Under the pieces are notes generated by a model, which saw nothing but the letters and a program-made list of their open reading frames with translations, searched no databases and was not told the DNA's origin. The position numbers and the translations under genes were made by a program. 36,327 nt of DNA from DASXAQ01 sp036406615 (GTDB lineage: Bacteria > Actinomycetota > UBA4738): assembly GCA_036406615.1 (NCBI GenBank), contig DASXAQ010000016.1, positions 1-36,327 on the forward strand. Direction: 5' to 3'. Positions 26,781-36,327 of this stretch are shown here, piece after piece. How positions within the stretch are numbered: position 1 is the stretch's first letter; each line of letters begins with the position of its first letter.

Positions 26781-28181
26781 GTGGTGAGCGTGGCGGATCC
26801 GGGCCGGGTCGACGTGGGCGCCCTCGCGGGCAGGTTCTCGGGGCAGCTCCTGGGTGCCGGCGACGAGGGCTACGACGAGGCCCGGCGCGTGTGGAACGCC
26901 GACATCGACCGGCGCCCCGCGGTGATTGCCCGATGCGAATCCACGGCCGACATCGCCGCGGCGGTGCGCTTCGCCCGCGAGCGCGAGCTGGCCATCTCCG
27001 TCCGCGGCGGCGGCCACGGGGTCGCCGGCTGGGCGGTGTGCGAGGGCGGCGTGATGATCGACCTGTCGCCGATGCGCCGCATCGACGTCGATCCCGCGAG
27101 CGGGATCGTACGCGCCGACGCCGGCGTCCAGCTCGGCGAGCTTGACGCCGCGACCCGCCCGCACGGGCTGGCCGTGCCGGCCGGCATCGTCACCCACACC
27201 GGGATCGCCGGGCTCTCACTGGGGGGCGGCATCGGATGGCTCATGCGTGCGCACGGGCTGACCGCGGATCATCTGGTCGCCGCCGACGTGGTGACGGCGG
27301 ACGGGGAGGTGGCCCGCGCCGAGGAACGCCACGAGCCCGAGCTGCTCTGGGGCCTGCGAGGCGGCGGGGGGAACTTCGGAATCGTGTCCCGGTTCGAATA
27401 CCAGGCGGGCCACCTGCCACCAAAGGTGCTCGCCGGCGCGGTGGTCTACGACGGCGAGGATGCCAGCCGCGTCCTGCGAGGGTACGCGCAGGCGGCGGCC
27501 GAGGCCCCCGACCAGATCACGACCATCGTGACCGTGAGAAACGCCGCGCCGGTGCCGTTCCTGCCGGACCAATGGCACGGCCGCCCCGTCGTGATGGTCG
27601 GCGTCTGCCATTGCGGCGACGACCTGGATGCGGCTGAGCGGGACGTGGGGCCGTTCCGCTCGCTCGGGCGCCGCGTCGCCGACGTGGTCCGGCCCGCGCC
27701 GTTCACCGAGCTGCAGTCGATGTTCGACAGCAGCGTCCCGTGGGGATGGGGCTACTACTGGAAGGCGCGGTACCTGGCCTCGTTCGATCCGCCCGTCGTG
27801 GACACGCTGCTCGAGCATGCGTGGGCGCACGGTTCCCCGAGGTCGTACCTGATCGTGTTCCAGATGGGCGGGGCGGTTCGTCACGTCGACGAGGACGCCA
27901 CCGCCTTCACCGGGCGGGATGCGGCCTTCGCGCTGAACATCAACGGCATCTGGACCGACCCCGCGGACCGGGCCGGCCAGGTGGCCTGGACCAGGGACGT
28001 CTTCGACGCCACCGAGCCGTTCCAGAGCGGGGTGTACGTGAACTTCCTGGGCGACGAGGGCGGCGACCGGGTCCGGGAGGCGTACGGAGAGGACAAGTTC
28101 GCCCGGCTCGCCCGGCTGAAGCGGGCCACGGACCCGGACAACGCGCTGCGGTTGAACCAGAACGTACCCCCCGCCCCCTGA
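26781..28181 (+). CDS. FAD-linked oxidase (berberine-bridge-enzyme-like)
   Basis: The 466-residue product has an FAD-binding PCMH domain with RGGGHGVAGW, where the His is the usual covalent FAD attachment site, and LSLGGGIGWL. A substrate domain with GWGYYWKARY follows, and the BBE tail ends DPDNALRLNQNVPP. In bicovalent members a Cys stands in the GxCPTVG loop; here it reads GIVTHTG, so only one covalent link is expected. Such enzymes oxidise alcohols, sugars or alkaloid-like compounds. GTG 26781 is the best start, with GGGGGAAG 11 nt upstream; GTG 26784 and 26790 are alternatives. It is divergent from the HxlR regulator. Confidence 0.88.
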   Translation: MVSVADPGRVDVGALAGRFSGQLLGAGDEGYDEARRVWNADIDRRPAVIARCESTADIAAAVRFARERELAISVRGGGHGVAGWAVCEGGVMIDLSPMRRIDVDPASGIVRADAGVQLGELDAATRPHGLAVPAGIVTHTGIAGLSLGGGIGWLMRAHGLTADHLVAADVVTADGEVARAEERHEPELLWGLRGGGGNFGIVSRFEYQAGHLPPKVLAGAVVYDGEDASRVLRGYAQAAAEAPDQITTIVTVRNAAPVPFLPDQWHGRPVVMVGVCHCGDDLDAAERDVGPFRSLGRRVADVVRPAPFTELQSMFDSSVPWGWGYYWKARYLASFDPPVVDTLLEHAWAHGSPRSYLIVFQMGGAVRHVDEDATAFTGRDAAFALNINGIWTDPADRAGQVAWTRDVFDATEPFQSGVYVNFLGDEGGDRVREAYGEDKFARLARLKRATDPDNALRLNQNVPPAP

Positions 28182-28212
28182 GTGGGCGGCCGAAATCGGA
28201 CAAAAATCCGTG

Positions 28213-28241
28213 TTCAAGATCGGTGTCCCTCACGCCGATAA
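28213..28241 (+). promoter_or_regulatory. Sigma28 (FliA/WhiG)-like promoter
   Basis: The octamer GCCGATAA (28234-28241) is identical to the -10 consensus of FliA/WhiG-type sigma factors. TTCA (28213-28216) lies 17 nt upstream, close to the CTCA/TAAA -35 element of this class. Predicted transcription start is near 28248, just before the ATG at 28252. Confidence 0.5.
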
Positions 28242-28251
28242 ACGAAACACG

Positions 28252-28683
28252 ATGGAGAAACTCCGAGTTCTCAAGTCAGTTCAGCCCGGAGACGAGGCGG
28301 ACCCGCGGCCGTGGGGACAGGCCGAGATACGGAAGCCGCCGGCACCGGACACGGCCCCCGCGCATGCCAAGGGAAATACGTGGGGCGACTCCGCCGAGGC
28401 GAGTGCGGGGGAGATTCCCGGCCGCCGGGGCGTTCAGGCCCTGGTGACCTGGGTCTCGGTCACGGTGGGCGTGCAGGTTGCGCTGTTCGGATCCGGACGA
28501 CTGGCCTGGCTCGGGGCTGGCATGTGCGCGGGATCCCTCCTCCCGCGCGTCGCTGAATGGCTCGGACGCAGGGCGGACTCGACTCGAGTCGCGACCCAGG
28601 AAGCCGCCACCCGATACGGCAACGTGATCTCGCTGGACGGGTTCCGAGCTCGTACCCCCGCGCGCGCGGCGGCAGTGCGCTGA
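28252..28683 (+). CDS. Unknown small membrane-associated protein
   Basis: From ATG 28252 the protein has 143 residues. A charged, Pro-rich N-terminal half is followed by one or two hydrophobic segments (about residues 62-100, GVQALVTWVSVTVGVQVAL then AWLGAGMCAGSLL). The end is a basic C-terminus with VISLDGFRART. No family is recognised. A GTG at 28210 would add 14 residues but overlaps the sigma28-like promoter; neither start has a good ribosome-binding site. Codon use is GC-rich like the neighbours, with a less GC-rich 5' end. It is followed by a strong hairpin shared with the convergent GGDEF-EAL gene. Confidence 0.6.
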   Translation: MEKLRVLKSVQPGDEADPRPWGQAEIRKPPAPDTAPAHAKGNTWGDSAEASAGEIPGRRGVQALVTWVSVTVGVQVALFGSGRLAWLGAGMCAGSLLPRVAEWLGRRADSTRVATQEAATRYGNVISLDGFRARTPARAAAVR

Positions 28684-28740
28684 TCACCGGCCGCGTCACG
28701 GCGTTCCCCTGCCCGGGCTGACGCCGAGACGCAAACTCTC

Positions 28741-28769
28741 GACGGTCCCGCGCATCGCGCGGGACCGTC
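28741..28769. terminator. Bidirectional hairpin terminator
   Basis: A perfect 13-bp inverted repeat (28741-28753 with 28757-28769) closes on a 3-nt loop. It lies between the convergent ends of the small membrane protein gene (28683) and the GGDEF-EAL gene (28789). No U-tract follows, as is common in high-GC Actinobacteria. Confidence 0.8.
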
Positions 28770-28788
28770 GCGTATCCGGGGTCGGGAA

Positions 28789-31700
28789 TCAGGCGACGGC
28801 GGTCGCCTGAGCGTTGGGTCCTTCCAGCAGGGACACGAGCGCATCGCGGTCGAGCGGCCGGGCCATGAGGAAGCCCTGCCCGAACCCGCAGCCCATCTGC
28901 ACGAGACGGTCGAGCTGCTGCGCGGTCTCGATGCCCTCCGCCACGGGCTTCAGACGAAGGATGCGCGCGAGGTCGATGATCGCGGCGGTGAGCGCCGAGA
29001 CCTCGCCCTCCTCGTGCACCGCGTCGACGAACGACTTGTCCACCTTCAGCACGTCGACGGGGAAGCTTCGGATGTAGTTCAGCGACGAGTACCCGGTCCC
29101 GAAGTCGTCCACGGCGAGCTGCACGCCGAGGGCCTTGAGCTCCTCCAGCTTGGCCACCGAGCGCTCCATGTCCGCCATCATCACGGTCTCGGTGATCTCG
29201 ATGACCAGCAGGTCCGGCGCGAGCCCCGTCTCGCCCAACGTGCGGGCGACGTCGTCGCCGATGTCGTCCTGCTGGAGCTGGCGCGCGGACAGGTTGACCG
29301 AGACCGTCAGCGGTCGGCGCCCCTTCGGCAGCATCGCGTTCAGGCGCACGGCCTCGCGACATGCCTGGTCCAGGGTCCAGCGACCGATCGGCACGATCAA
29401 GCCCGTCTCCTCCGCGAGCGGGATGAAGTCGTTGGGCACGACGACGCCGCGAACGGGGTGGTTCCAGCGGATCAGCGCCTCGACGCCGATGATCTCCTGG
29501 CTGGCCAGCTCGTAGATCGGCTGGTAGTGCAGCACGAACTCGCCCTGTTCGACGGCGCGCATCAGGTCGGCCTTCAGCTCCAGCCGGTCCAGCACCGACG
29601 CGTGCATCCCCGGCTCGAACTGCTGGTAGCGGTCCTTCCCCTTGCCCTTCGCGATGTACATCGCGAGGTCCGCGTTGCGAAGCAGCTCCTCGACCGCGGT
29701 GGGCGAGAGCTCGCCGGCGTCGGCGATGGCGACCCCGATGCTGCCGCGCACGAAGATGCCCTGCCCGTCGACGGTGAACCGCGACGTGAGACCCTGCAGG
29801 ATCCGCTCGGCCGTCTCGCCCGCCGTCGGCGCGTCGGTGTCCTCCAGCAGCACCGCGAACTCGTCGCCGCCCAGCCGCGCGACCGTGTCCGAGGACCGAA
29901 GGATCTCCTGCACGCGGGCTCCGATCTCCGCGAGCAGGCGGTCGCCCGTGGTGTGGCCGAACGAGTCGTTGACGGCCTTGAAGTCGTCCAGGTCCAGCAG
30001 CAGCACCGCCAGCGCGTGGCTGCCGCGGTGCTGGCGTGCCAGCGCGTGCTGCACGCGGTCCTGGAACAGCGCGCGGTTGGGCAGCCCGGTCACCAGGTCG
30101 TGGAACGCCTGATGCGACAGCTGCTGCTCGAAGACCTTGCGTTCGCTGACGTCGCGTGAGTTCAGCACGATGCCGGCGACGTTCGGGTCGTTCGTCAGGT
30201 CGGTCTTGACCGTCTCCATGTAGGGCCACGAGCCGTCGCGGTGCTGCCACCGCGCCTCGAACGTCACCAACTCGGCGCCGGAGTCGCCGACCATGCTGGC
30301 GAACGACGTCCGGTCGTCCTCGTGCACCAGGTCGAACAGCTTGCCGCCCAACAGGTCGACGGGCGTCCACCCGAGGATCCGCTCCACGGAGGGGCTGAGG
30401 TAGCGGATCGTCGAGTCGACGTCCATGACCGCGATGACGTCGGTCGCGTTGGACACCAGGGACGCGAAGCGCGCCTCGCCCTTGCGACGGTGCAGGTTCT
30501 CGGCCAGCGTCGCGCGCGCAAGCGCCAGCGAGGCCTGGTCGGCGACGCCCTCGATGCCGGTCTGGTCCTGGCGGTCCAACGGCGACGCGCTGCCCACGAC
30601 CACCAGGCCGGTCAGGGCGCCGTCCATGGAGATCGGGGCGAGCAGGGCGGTCCGCGTTCCCCGCGGCAGGCCGAGCGCGTCGACCAGCTCATCCGGCACG
30701 CCGACGATCTGCCCGGTCCGGTCGGCCCGCATCGAGTCGCGAACCTCGCGGGGCAGCGCGTGCAGCGCGAGCGCCCCGCCGGCCTCCGCCTGATGCCCGG
30801 CCACCCACGCCACGGTCTCGTCATCGCCCTCGCCGACCACGCCAAGGCGCACGACGTCCCGCGGTCCCGCGAACGCCCGCACGGCGTCCACGGTGGCTCG
30901 GTACACGTCGTCGCGATCCGTGGCCGCCACCAGGGCCGCCCCCACCCGCCGCAGCGCCCGCTCGCGGGTCTCGGCCTGCTCGTGGCGGCGAACCAGGCCG
31001 CTCATGCGCAGCCCCACCAGCAGGAAGATCACGATGGAGGCCGGCACCATGACGGCGTCGTCGGCCGGCAGGTTCGCCACGTGCTCCAGGCCCCGAACCA
31101 GGGGAACCATCAGGGTCGCGGCACACAACAGCGCCAGACGGCCGGTGGACAGGCTCCGGGTCGTGCGGGCCATGGGGTGGGAGAGCGCGCGCATCGACGG
31201 GTGCAGCGCGGCCGCGCCCCACAGCACGTAGAACAGCGCCCACCCCGCGTCCAGGTAGCTGCCGCTGCCGTTGTATTCGCCGTGCAGGATGACGTACGTG
31301 TAGATGGAGTCGGTCACCAGCAGGCACACGATGCTGGACGTCAACAGGTAGAACGCCGGGTTCTTGATGCCGCTGCCGACCGCCAGCCGCGTCATCATCC
31401 ACAGCAGCAGCAGGTCCCCGACGGGATAGGCGATGGACGTGAGCTTCGCCGACACCGACATCGTCGCGTGGAAGTTGGGTCCGATCAGGAACGCCCACGA
31501 CACCACGCCGACGCCGATTGCGACCACCACCGAGTCGATCAGGGCGGCGTAGTCGGGCTCGGAGGATCGGCTGCGCACCAGCAGGATCAGACCGGCGGCC
31601 AGCACGGGGTACACCGCCAGGTACAGGGCGTCGCCAGAGGACGGAAACGGCGCCTCGTGCCCGAACAACGCTTCGTAGTTGTAGGTGATGACGTCGCCTG

Positions 31701-31911
31701 CGACGAATAGCAGCTGGCCGGCCGCAAACAGGTACCACGGCAACCGTTGGCGCGGATGGTGCAGCCGGACGCCGACGAAGATGGCCACGACCGACGAGAC
31801 GCCGAACAGGTTGAACACCCGGCCCGTCTTCGCCCACGCGGGGCCGAAGAAGTACGCCACGCCGATCCCGGCCGCGCCGATGAGATAGATCCACCAGATG
31901 CGGCGTCTCAT
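28789..31911 (-). CDS. Membrane GAF-PAS-GGDEF-EAL cyclic-di-GMP enzyme
   Basis: The 1,040-residue protein begins with about nine transmembrane helices (1-325), then a GAF-like domain (about 335-480), a PAS domain (about 485-605), GGDEF and EAL. The GGDEF motif (681-685) is intact and has an RSSD inhibitory I-site five residues before it. The EAL domain has EALIRW (811 on), DDFGTGYSS, KVDKSF and EGIET, so both synthesis and hydrolysis of cyclic-di-GMP are possible. GAF and PAS may sense a ligand or redox state. ATG 31911 has only a weak ribosome-binding site. It is monocistronic and divergent from the ROK kinase gene across 137 nt. Confidence 0.94.
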   Translation of the reverse strand: MRRRIWWIYLIGAAGIGVAYFFGPAWAKTGRVFNLFGVSSVVAIFVGVRLHHPRQRLPWYLFAAGQLLFVAGDVITYNYEALFGHEAPFPSSGDALYLAVYPVLAAGLILLVRSRSSEPDYAALIDSVVVAIGVGVVSWAFLIGPNFHATMSVSAKLTSIAYPVGDLLLLWMMTRLAVGSGIKNPAFYLLTSSIVCLLVTDSIYTYVILHGEYNGSGSYLDAGWALFYVLWGAAALHPSMRALSHPMARTTRSLSTGRLALLCAATLMVPLVRGLEHVANLPADDAVMVPASIVIFLLVGLRMSGLVRRHEQAETRERALRRVGAALVAATDRDDVYRATVDAVRAFAGPRDVVRLGVVGEGDDETVAWVAGHQAEAGGALALHALPREVRDSMRADRTGQIVGVPDELVDALGLPRGTRTALLAPISMDGALTGLVVVGSASPLDRQDQTGIEGVADQASLALARATLAENLHRRKGEARFASLVSNATDVIAVMDVDSTIRYLSPSVERILGWTPVDLLGGKLFDLVHEDDRTSFASMVGDSGAELVTFEARWQHRDGSWPYMETVKTDLTNDPNVAGIVLNSRDVSERKVFEQQLSHQAFHDLVTGLPNRALFQDRVQHALARQHRGSHALAVLLLDLDDFKAVNDSFGHTTGDRLLAEIGARVQEILRSSDTVARLGGDEFAVLLEDTDAPTAGETAERILQGLTSRFTVDGQGIFVRGSIGVAIADAGELSPTAVEELLRNADLAMYIAKGKGKDRYQQFEPGMHASVLDRLELKADLMRAVEQGEFVLHYQPIYELASQEIIGVEALIRWNHPVRGVVVPNDFIPLAEETGLIVPIGRWTLDQACREAVRLNAMLPKGRRPLTVSVNLSARQLQQDDIGDDVARTLGETGLAPDLLVIEITETVMMADMERSVAKLEELKALGVQLAVDDFGTGYSSLNYIRSFPVDVLKVDKSFVDAVHEEGEVSALTAAIIDLARILRLKPVAEGIETAQQLDRLVQMGCGFGQGFLMARPLDRDALVSLLEGPNAQATAVA

Positions 31912-32035
31912 ACCTGAACCATCGAACGGGAGCGCCCAAAGATTGAGCGGCCCACCCGCCGCGGATGGCCCCTTGTGGCGGTCCTCGGGCTAGGCCGAAG
32001 GGCGCAGGCCGGGCCCCGCATCGGCGGACGCCCGG

Positions 32036-32041
32036 TACGAT
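32036..32041 (+). promoter_or_regulatory. -10 box (TACGAT) of the ROK kinase gene, leaderless type
   Basis: TACGAT ends 7 nt before the ATG at 32049, with no ribosome-binding site between. The geometry predicts a transcript that begins at or beside the start codon. Confidence 0.5.
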
Positions 32042-32048
32042 CCCAGCC

Positions 32049-33008
32049 ATGCCGGACGTGATCGCGGGCGTCGACCTGGGCGGGACGAAGATCCAGGTCG
32101 TGCTGCTGCGTGATCAACAGATGCTCGCCAGCGAACGAGGGCCCACGCCACGGTCGGGAGGGGCGGCCGACGTCATCCAGGCCGTGGCCGAGGCCGTCAC
32201 CGGCGCGCTGGAGACGGCGGGCCTCGAGCCCGGCGATCTCCGTGCCGTCGGGATCGGGTCCCCCGGCGAGATCGACCAGCGGGCGGGGACGGTCTCCCGC
32301 GCCGCCAACGTCCCCGGGTTCTTCGACACCGTCGCCCTGGCCGACGAGCTCTCCCGGCAGCTCGGCGGGGTGCCCGTGTCGGTCGACAACGACGTCCGCG
32401 CGGCGGTGCGAGGAGAGCACCAGCGCGGGGCCGGCCGCCCGTACCGCAACTTCCTTGGCGTGTTCGTCGGGACGGGCGTCGGCGGCGGCTTGGTGCTCGA
32501 GAACGAGCTGCGCGAAGGGCGCGGCGCCGCCGGCGAGATCGGCCACACGGTCGTGAAGGACGGCGGACGCGAATGCTCGTGCAAGCGGCGAGGCTGCCTG
32601 GAGGCCTACGCCGGCCGCGGCCGGATCGAGGTCCGTGCTCGGGAGCTCGCGAAGCAGGGCCGCCACACCGAGCTGTTCGACATCATGCGAAAGCACGACC
32701 GCGACCGCGTGACCTCCGGCGTCATCGCCAAGGCGCTGGACAAGGGCGACGAGCTGACGGTCGAGCTCATCGACGACGCCGTCTGGGCGCTCGGGCTGGC
32801 GCTAGCCTCGGCGCAGAACCTGCTGGACCTCGAAGCGATCATCGTTGGGGGCGGCCTGGGGGACCGGCTCGGCCGGCCGTTCGTCGACCGAATCGCGGAA
32901 TCCATGCGTCCGCACGTCTTCGTCGACACGGACCCGCCGGCGATGCTCACCACGGAGCTGGGTGACCTGTCGGGGGCCGTCGGCGCCGCGGTGCTTGCCG
33001 GCGGCTGA
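32049..33008 (+). CDS. ROK-family sugar kinase (glucokinase-like)
   Basis: The 319-residue protein has an N-terminal ATP-binding DLGGTKI (residues 8-14), the GIGSPGEID loop, the sugar-binding VDNDVRAA region with its catalytic Asp, VGTGVGGG, and the ROK zinc site GH-x9-CSCKRRGCLE. A C-terminal IVGGGLGD segment completes the fold. ROK proteins with these residues and no helix-turn-helix are kinases, usually for glucose or another hexose, though the exact sugar is uncertain. ATG 32049 follows a leaderless-type -10 box. The Nudix gene is convergent, ending 4 nt away. Confidence 0.9.
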   Translation: MPDVIAGVDLGGTKIQVVLLRDQQMLASERGPTPRSGGAADVIQAVAEAVTGALETAGLEPGDLRAVGIGSPGEIDQRAGTVSRAANVPGFFDTVALADELSRQLGGVPVSVDNDVRAAVRGEHQRGAGRPYRNFLGVFVGTGVGGGLVLENELREGRGAAGEIGHTVVKDGGRECSCKRRGCLEAYAGRGRIEVRARELAKQGRHTELFDIMRKHDRDRVTSGVIAKALDKGDELTVELIDDAVWALGLALASAQNLLDLEAIIVGGGLGDRLGRPFVDRIAESMRPHVFVDTDPPAMLTTELGDLSGAVGAAVLAGG

Positions 33009-33011
33009 GCC

Positions 33012-33701
33012 CTAGGCCTCGGGCGGCGTCCGCCACATGGGCGCGCGCGGCGCGTCGAACCAGCAGGGCGCGTCCTTGCCGTCGATCGCGTCGAACGCCA
33101 GGTCAACCCAGCGCGGCGCGTATCGCAGCGGCGTGGGGAGCGCCTCGCGGGCGAAGAACCCGACGCCCTGGGTCTCCAGCGGATGCGGGCGAAGCGTCCC
33201 TCCTACCGCGCGGCAGTGGAACACGATGCTGTACAGCGGAATCCCGGCGAACCCCTGGCGCATCACGTCGAAGACCGCGATGAGCCGCACGGGCTCACAT
33301 TCGATCCCGGTCTCCTCCAGCACCTCCTTGACCGCGACCTCGGACGGCGAGTAGCCGACGTCGGCCCATCCGACCGGGTAGTACCACTCGCCCGAGTCGG
33401 CGCGCTTGCCGAGCAGGATCTCGCCATCGTCGTTGCCGACGACGGCGCCGACCGCGGACTTCGGCGTCACGTACCCTTCGACGCCGCGGCCGATGTCGCC
33501 GGCCCACAGGTCGTACAGTGCCTCGGCGGAGGACTCCTCCAGCGCGGATGCCCGGATGTCGGCGGCGACGCGAAGCACCTCGTCGAAGCGTTCGCGCTCG
33601 TACTGGTTCTGGGTGAACGCGAGGCCGGTGCGCGCGATGCCCGCCAGCGCCTCGGCCCAGCGCAGCTGCTCGGGCGTCGAGGGCGCGGAGGGATCGGTCA
33701 C
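33012..33701 (-). CDS. Nudix hydrolase with N-terminal helical domain
   Basis: From GTG 33701 the product has 229 residues. An N-terminal helical region (about 10-65, including ALAGIARTGLAF and NQYERERFDEVL) resembles the Nudix_N domain. A Nudix fold follows, whose box reads GWADVGYSPSEVAVKEVLEE then TGI. The REUXEE core (KEVLEE) is intact, while the usual Glu in the first part of the box is Tyr, as is common in this subgroup. These enzymes hydrolyse nucleoside diphosphates linked to another group, such as ADP-ribose; the substrate is not fixed. A longer start at 33818 would overlap the acs gene. TATCAT 6 nt upstream suggests a leaderless start. Confidence 0.88.
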   Translation of the reverse strand: MTDPSAPSTPEQLRWAEALAGIARTGLAFTQNQYERERFDEVLRVAADIRASALEESSAEALYDLWAGDIGRGVEGYVTPKSAVGAVVGNDDGEILLGKRADSGEWYYPVGWADVGYSPSEVAVKEVLEETGIECEPVRLIAVFDVMRQGFAGIPLYSIVFHCRAVGGTLRPHPLETQGVGFFAREALPTPLRYAPRWVDLAFDAIDGKDAPCWFDAPRAPMWRTPPEA

Positions 33702-33707
33702 GCGCCC

Positions 33708-33713
33708 ATGATA
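33708..33713 (-). promoter_or_regulatory. -10 box (TATCAT) of the Nudix gene, leaderless type
   Basis: On the minus strand TATCAT ends 6 nt before the GTG at 33701, in the 25-nt gap after the acs stop. This supports the GTG start and gives the Nudix gene its own promoter. Confidence 0.5.
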
Positions 33714-33726
33714 GGCGGGCCCTCGG

Positions 33727-35700
<1,974 letters not shown>

Positions 35701-35743
35701 GGGGTTGAGGCCTCCTGTCGTTGCGCGGTCCTTCGTTTCGATC

Positions 35744-36327
35744 CTAGCTTCGGGGCGTCGTCGACTCCACCCGCGGCAAGGCGCCGGCCTCCGGGACTCG
35801 AATGGTCTCGGGCTCACGCCACGGCGGGCGTCCGACGGGGAGCACCCGGCGTTCGCCCTGGCTGTTCACCACGCCGGCCGCCGACGCGTACCAGGCCACG
35901 GCGGCCGTGGCGACGCCGACGTACCCGCTGTACTTCACCAGGTCCGCGCTCCCGTTGAACTGTCCCCAGAAGTACAGGATCTCGGTGGCCTCCAGCGTCA
36001 GGAACACCAGGAACACGGCGATGCTCACGCGCAGGCTCCACAGCAGCATGTACGTGTTGAAGATGGCGAACGCCAGCACGAACCACGCAAGGTCGTGAGC
36101 GGGGTTCGTGCTCTTGGCTGCCAGGAACATGTCGTAGAACGCAAGGCTCAGCCAGAACGCGCCGTACGTCCCGAACGCGGTCGCCCCGAACGTGTTGCCC
36201 TTTCGGAACTCCCACATGCCGGCCGCGAACTGCGCCAGGCCGCCGTAGAAGAACGCCAGCCCCACCCATTCGGAGCCCGTGGACCAGCCCGCATTGGCGA
36301 CGCTCAGGGCGAACGTGGTCAGGGCGA
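35744..36327 (-). CDS. Acetate-uptake transporter (GPR1/FUN34/YaaH family), 5' end cut by window
   Basis: The frame runs from the right edge to TAG 35746-35744, giving 194 residues with the first part of the gene outside the window. The family pattern is clear: LTTFALSVANAG, then FFYGGLAQFAAGMWEF, GNTFGATAFGTYGAFWLS, four further membrane helices, and a cytoplasmic tail with REPETIRVPEAG. These proteins are hexameric succinate/acetate-proton symporters or channels. The NPAPLGL motif lies beyond the edge. The downstream gene is acs, which supports acetate as the substrate. An internal GTG at 36265 is not the true start because the membrane helices continue upstream of it. Confidence 0.92.
   Translation of the reverse strand, partial: ALTTFALSVANAGWSTGSEWVGLAFFYGGLAQFAAGMWEFRKGNTFGATAFGTYGAFWLSLAFYDMFLAAKSTNPAHDLAWFVLAFAIFNTYMLLWSLRVSIAVFLVFLTLEATEILYFWGQFNGSADLVKYSGYVGVATAAVAWYASAAGVVNSQGERRVLPVGRPPWREPETIRVPEAGALPRVESTTPRS

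Noticed and set aside
28684..28770. Possible cyclic-di-GMP riboswitch near GACGCAAACTCTC
   Set aside because: The fragment resembles part of the GEMM core, but it is downstream of a gene end with no gene to control, and the paired elements are missing. The hairpin is better explained as a terminator.

Overview
The window is a 36.3 kb piece of a high-GC actinobacterial chromosome. The best lineage evidence is a conserved cell-wall growth and phosphosignalling cluster at 4.0-12.6 kb: a tRNA-Leu(CAG) divergent from fhaA, then fhaB, pstP, rodA, pbpA and two PASTA-type Ser/Thr kinases. A crgA homologue lies 10.9 kb further on. Small actinobacterial families (a Bax inhibitor-1/YccA relative, a phage-holin-like DUF, a DUF3618-like protein, an RDD protein) agree. 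Many genes start with GTG, overlap by 1-4 nt, or sit 6-9 nt behind a TAnnnT box, which suggests leaderless transcripts. I cannot name a genus; a poorly sampled, deep-branching actinobacterium is likely.

Layout. 0-4 kb: tail of a pilin-like protein, a bidirectional terminator, a dihydrofolate-reductase-like protein, a lipoprotein esterase, a small zinc-finger protein preceded by a tandem 13-bp repeat, a YccA-like membrane protein, and a holin-like/DUF3618-like pair. 4.0-12.6 kb: tRNA-Leu and the fhaA-fhaB-pstP-rodA-pbpA-pknA-pknB operon. The first kinase carries an apparent one-base insertion inside its PASTA domain, which artificially joins it to pknB as one 1,015-codon frame. 12.6-16.4 kb: a tandem ThyX-like protein, an S9 peptidase and a small membrane protein. 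16.4-19.6 kb (minus): an acyl-CoA ligase, an RDD protein and a protein with a nonapeptide repeat, in one tightly overlapped operon. 19.7-23.7 kb: a sedolisin-type lipoprotein protease, a penicillin-acylase-family hydrolase and crgA. 23.7-28.7 kb: two small membrane proteins, a thiolase with a palindromic operator candidate, an HxlR regulator divergent from an FAD-linked oxidase, and an unknown small membrane protein behind a sigma28/WhiG-like promoter. 28.8-36.3 kb: a GAF-PAS-GGDEF-EAL protein, an ROK kinase, a Nudix hydrolase, acetyl-CoA synthetase and an acetate-uptake transporter cut by the window edge.

How the genes work together. In the core operon the kinases sense cell-wall fragments through PASTA domains, PstP reverses them, FhaA/FhaB read phosphothreonine, and RodA with PbpA makes peptidoglycan. 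The right end is an acetate uptake and activation module. The rest is metabolic and regulatory chromosome. I saw no insertion sequence, prophage, CRISPR array or defence island. The most noteworthy signals are the in-frame kinase fusion/frameshift, repeated Thr-Gln motifs in both kinase linkers, the duplicated ThyX-like protein, the nonapeptide-repeat protein and the sigma28-like promoter.
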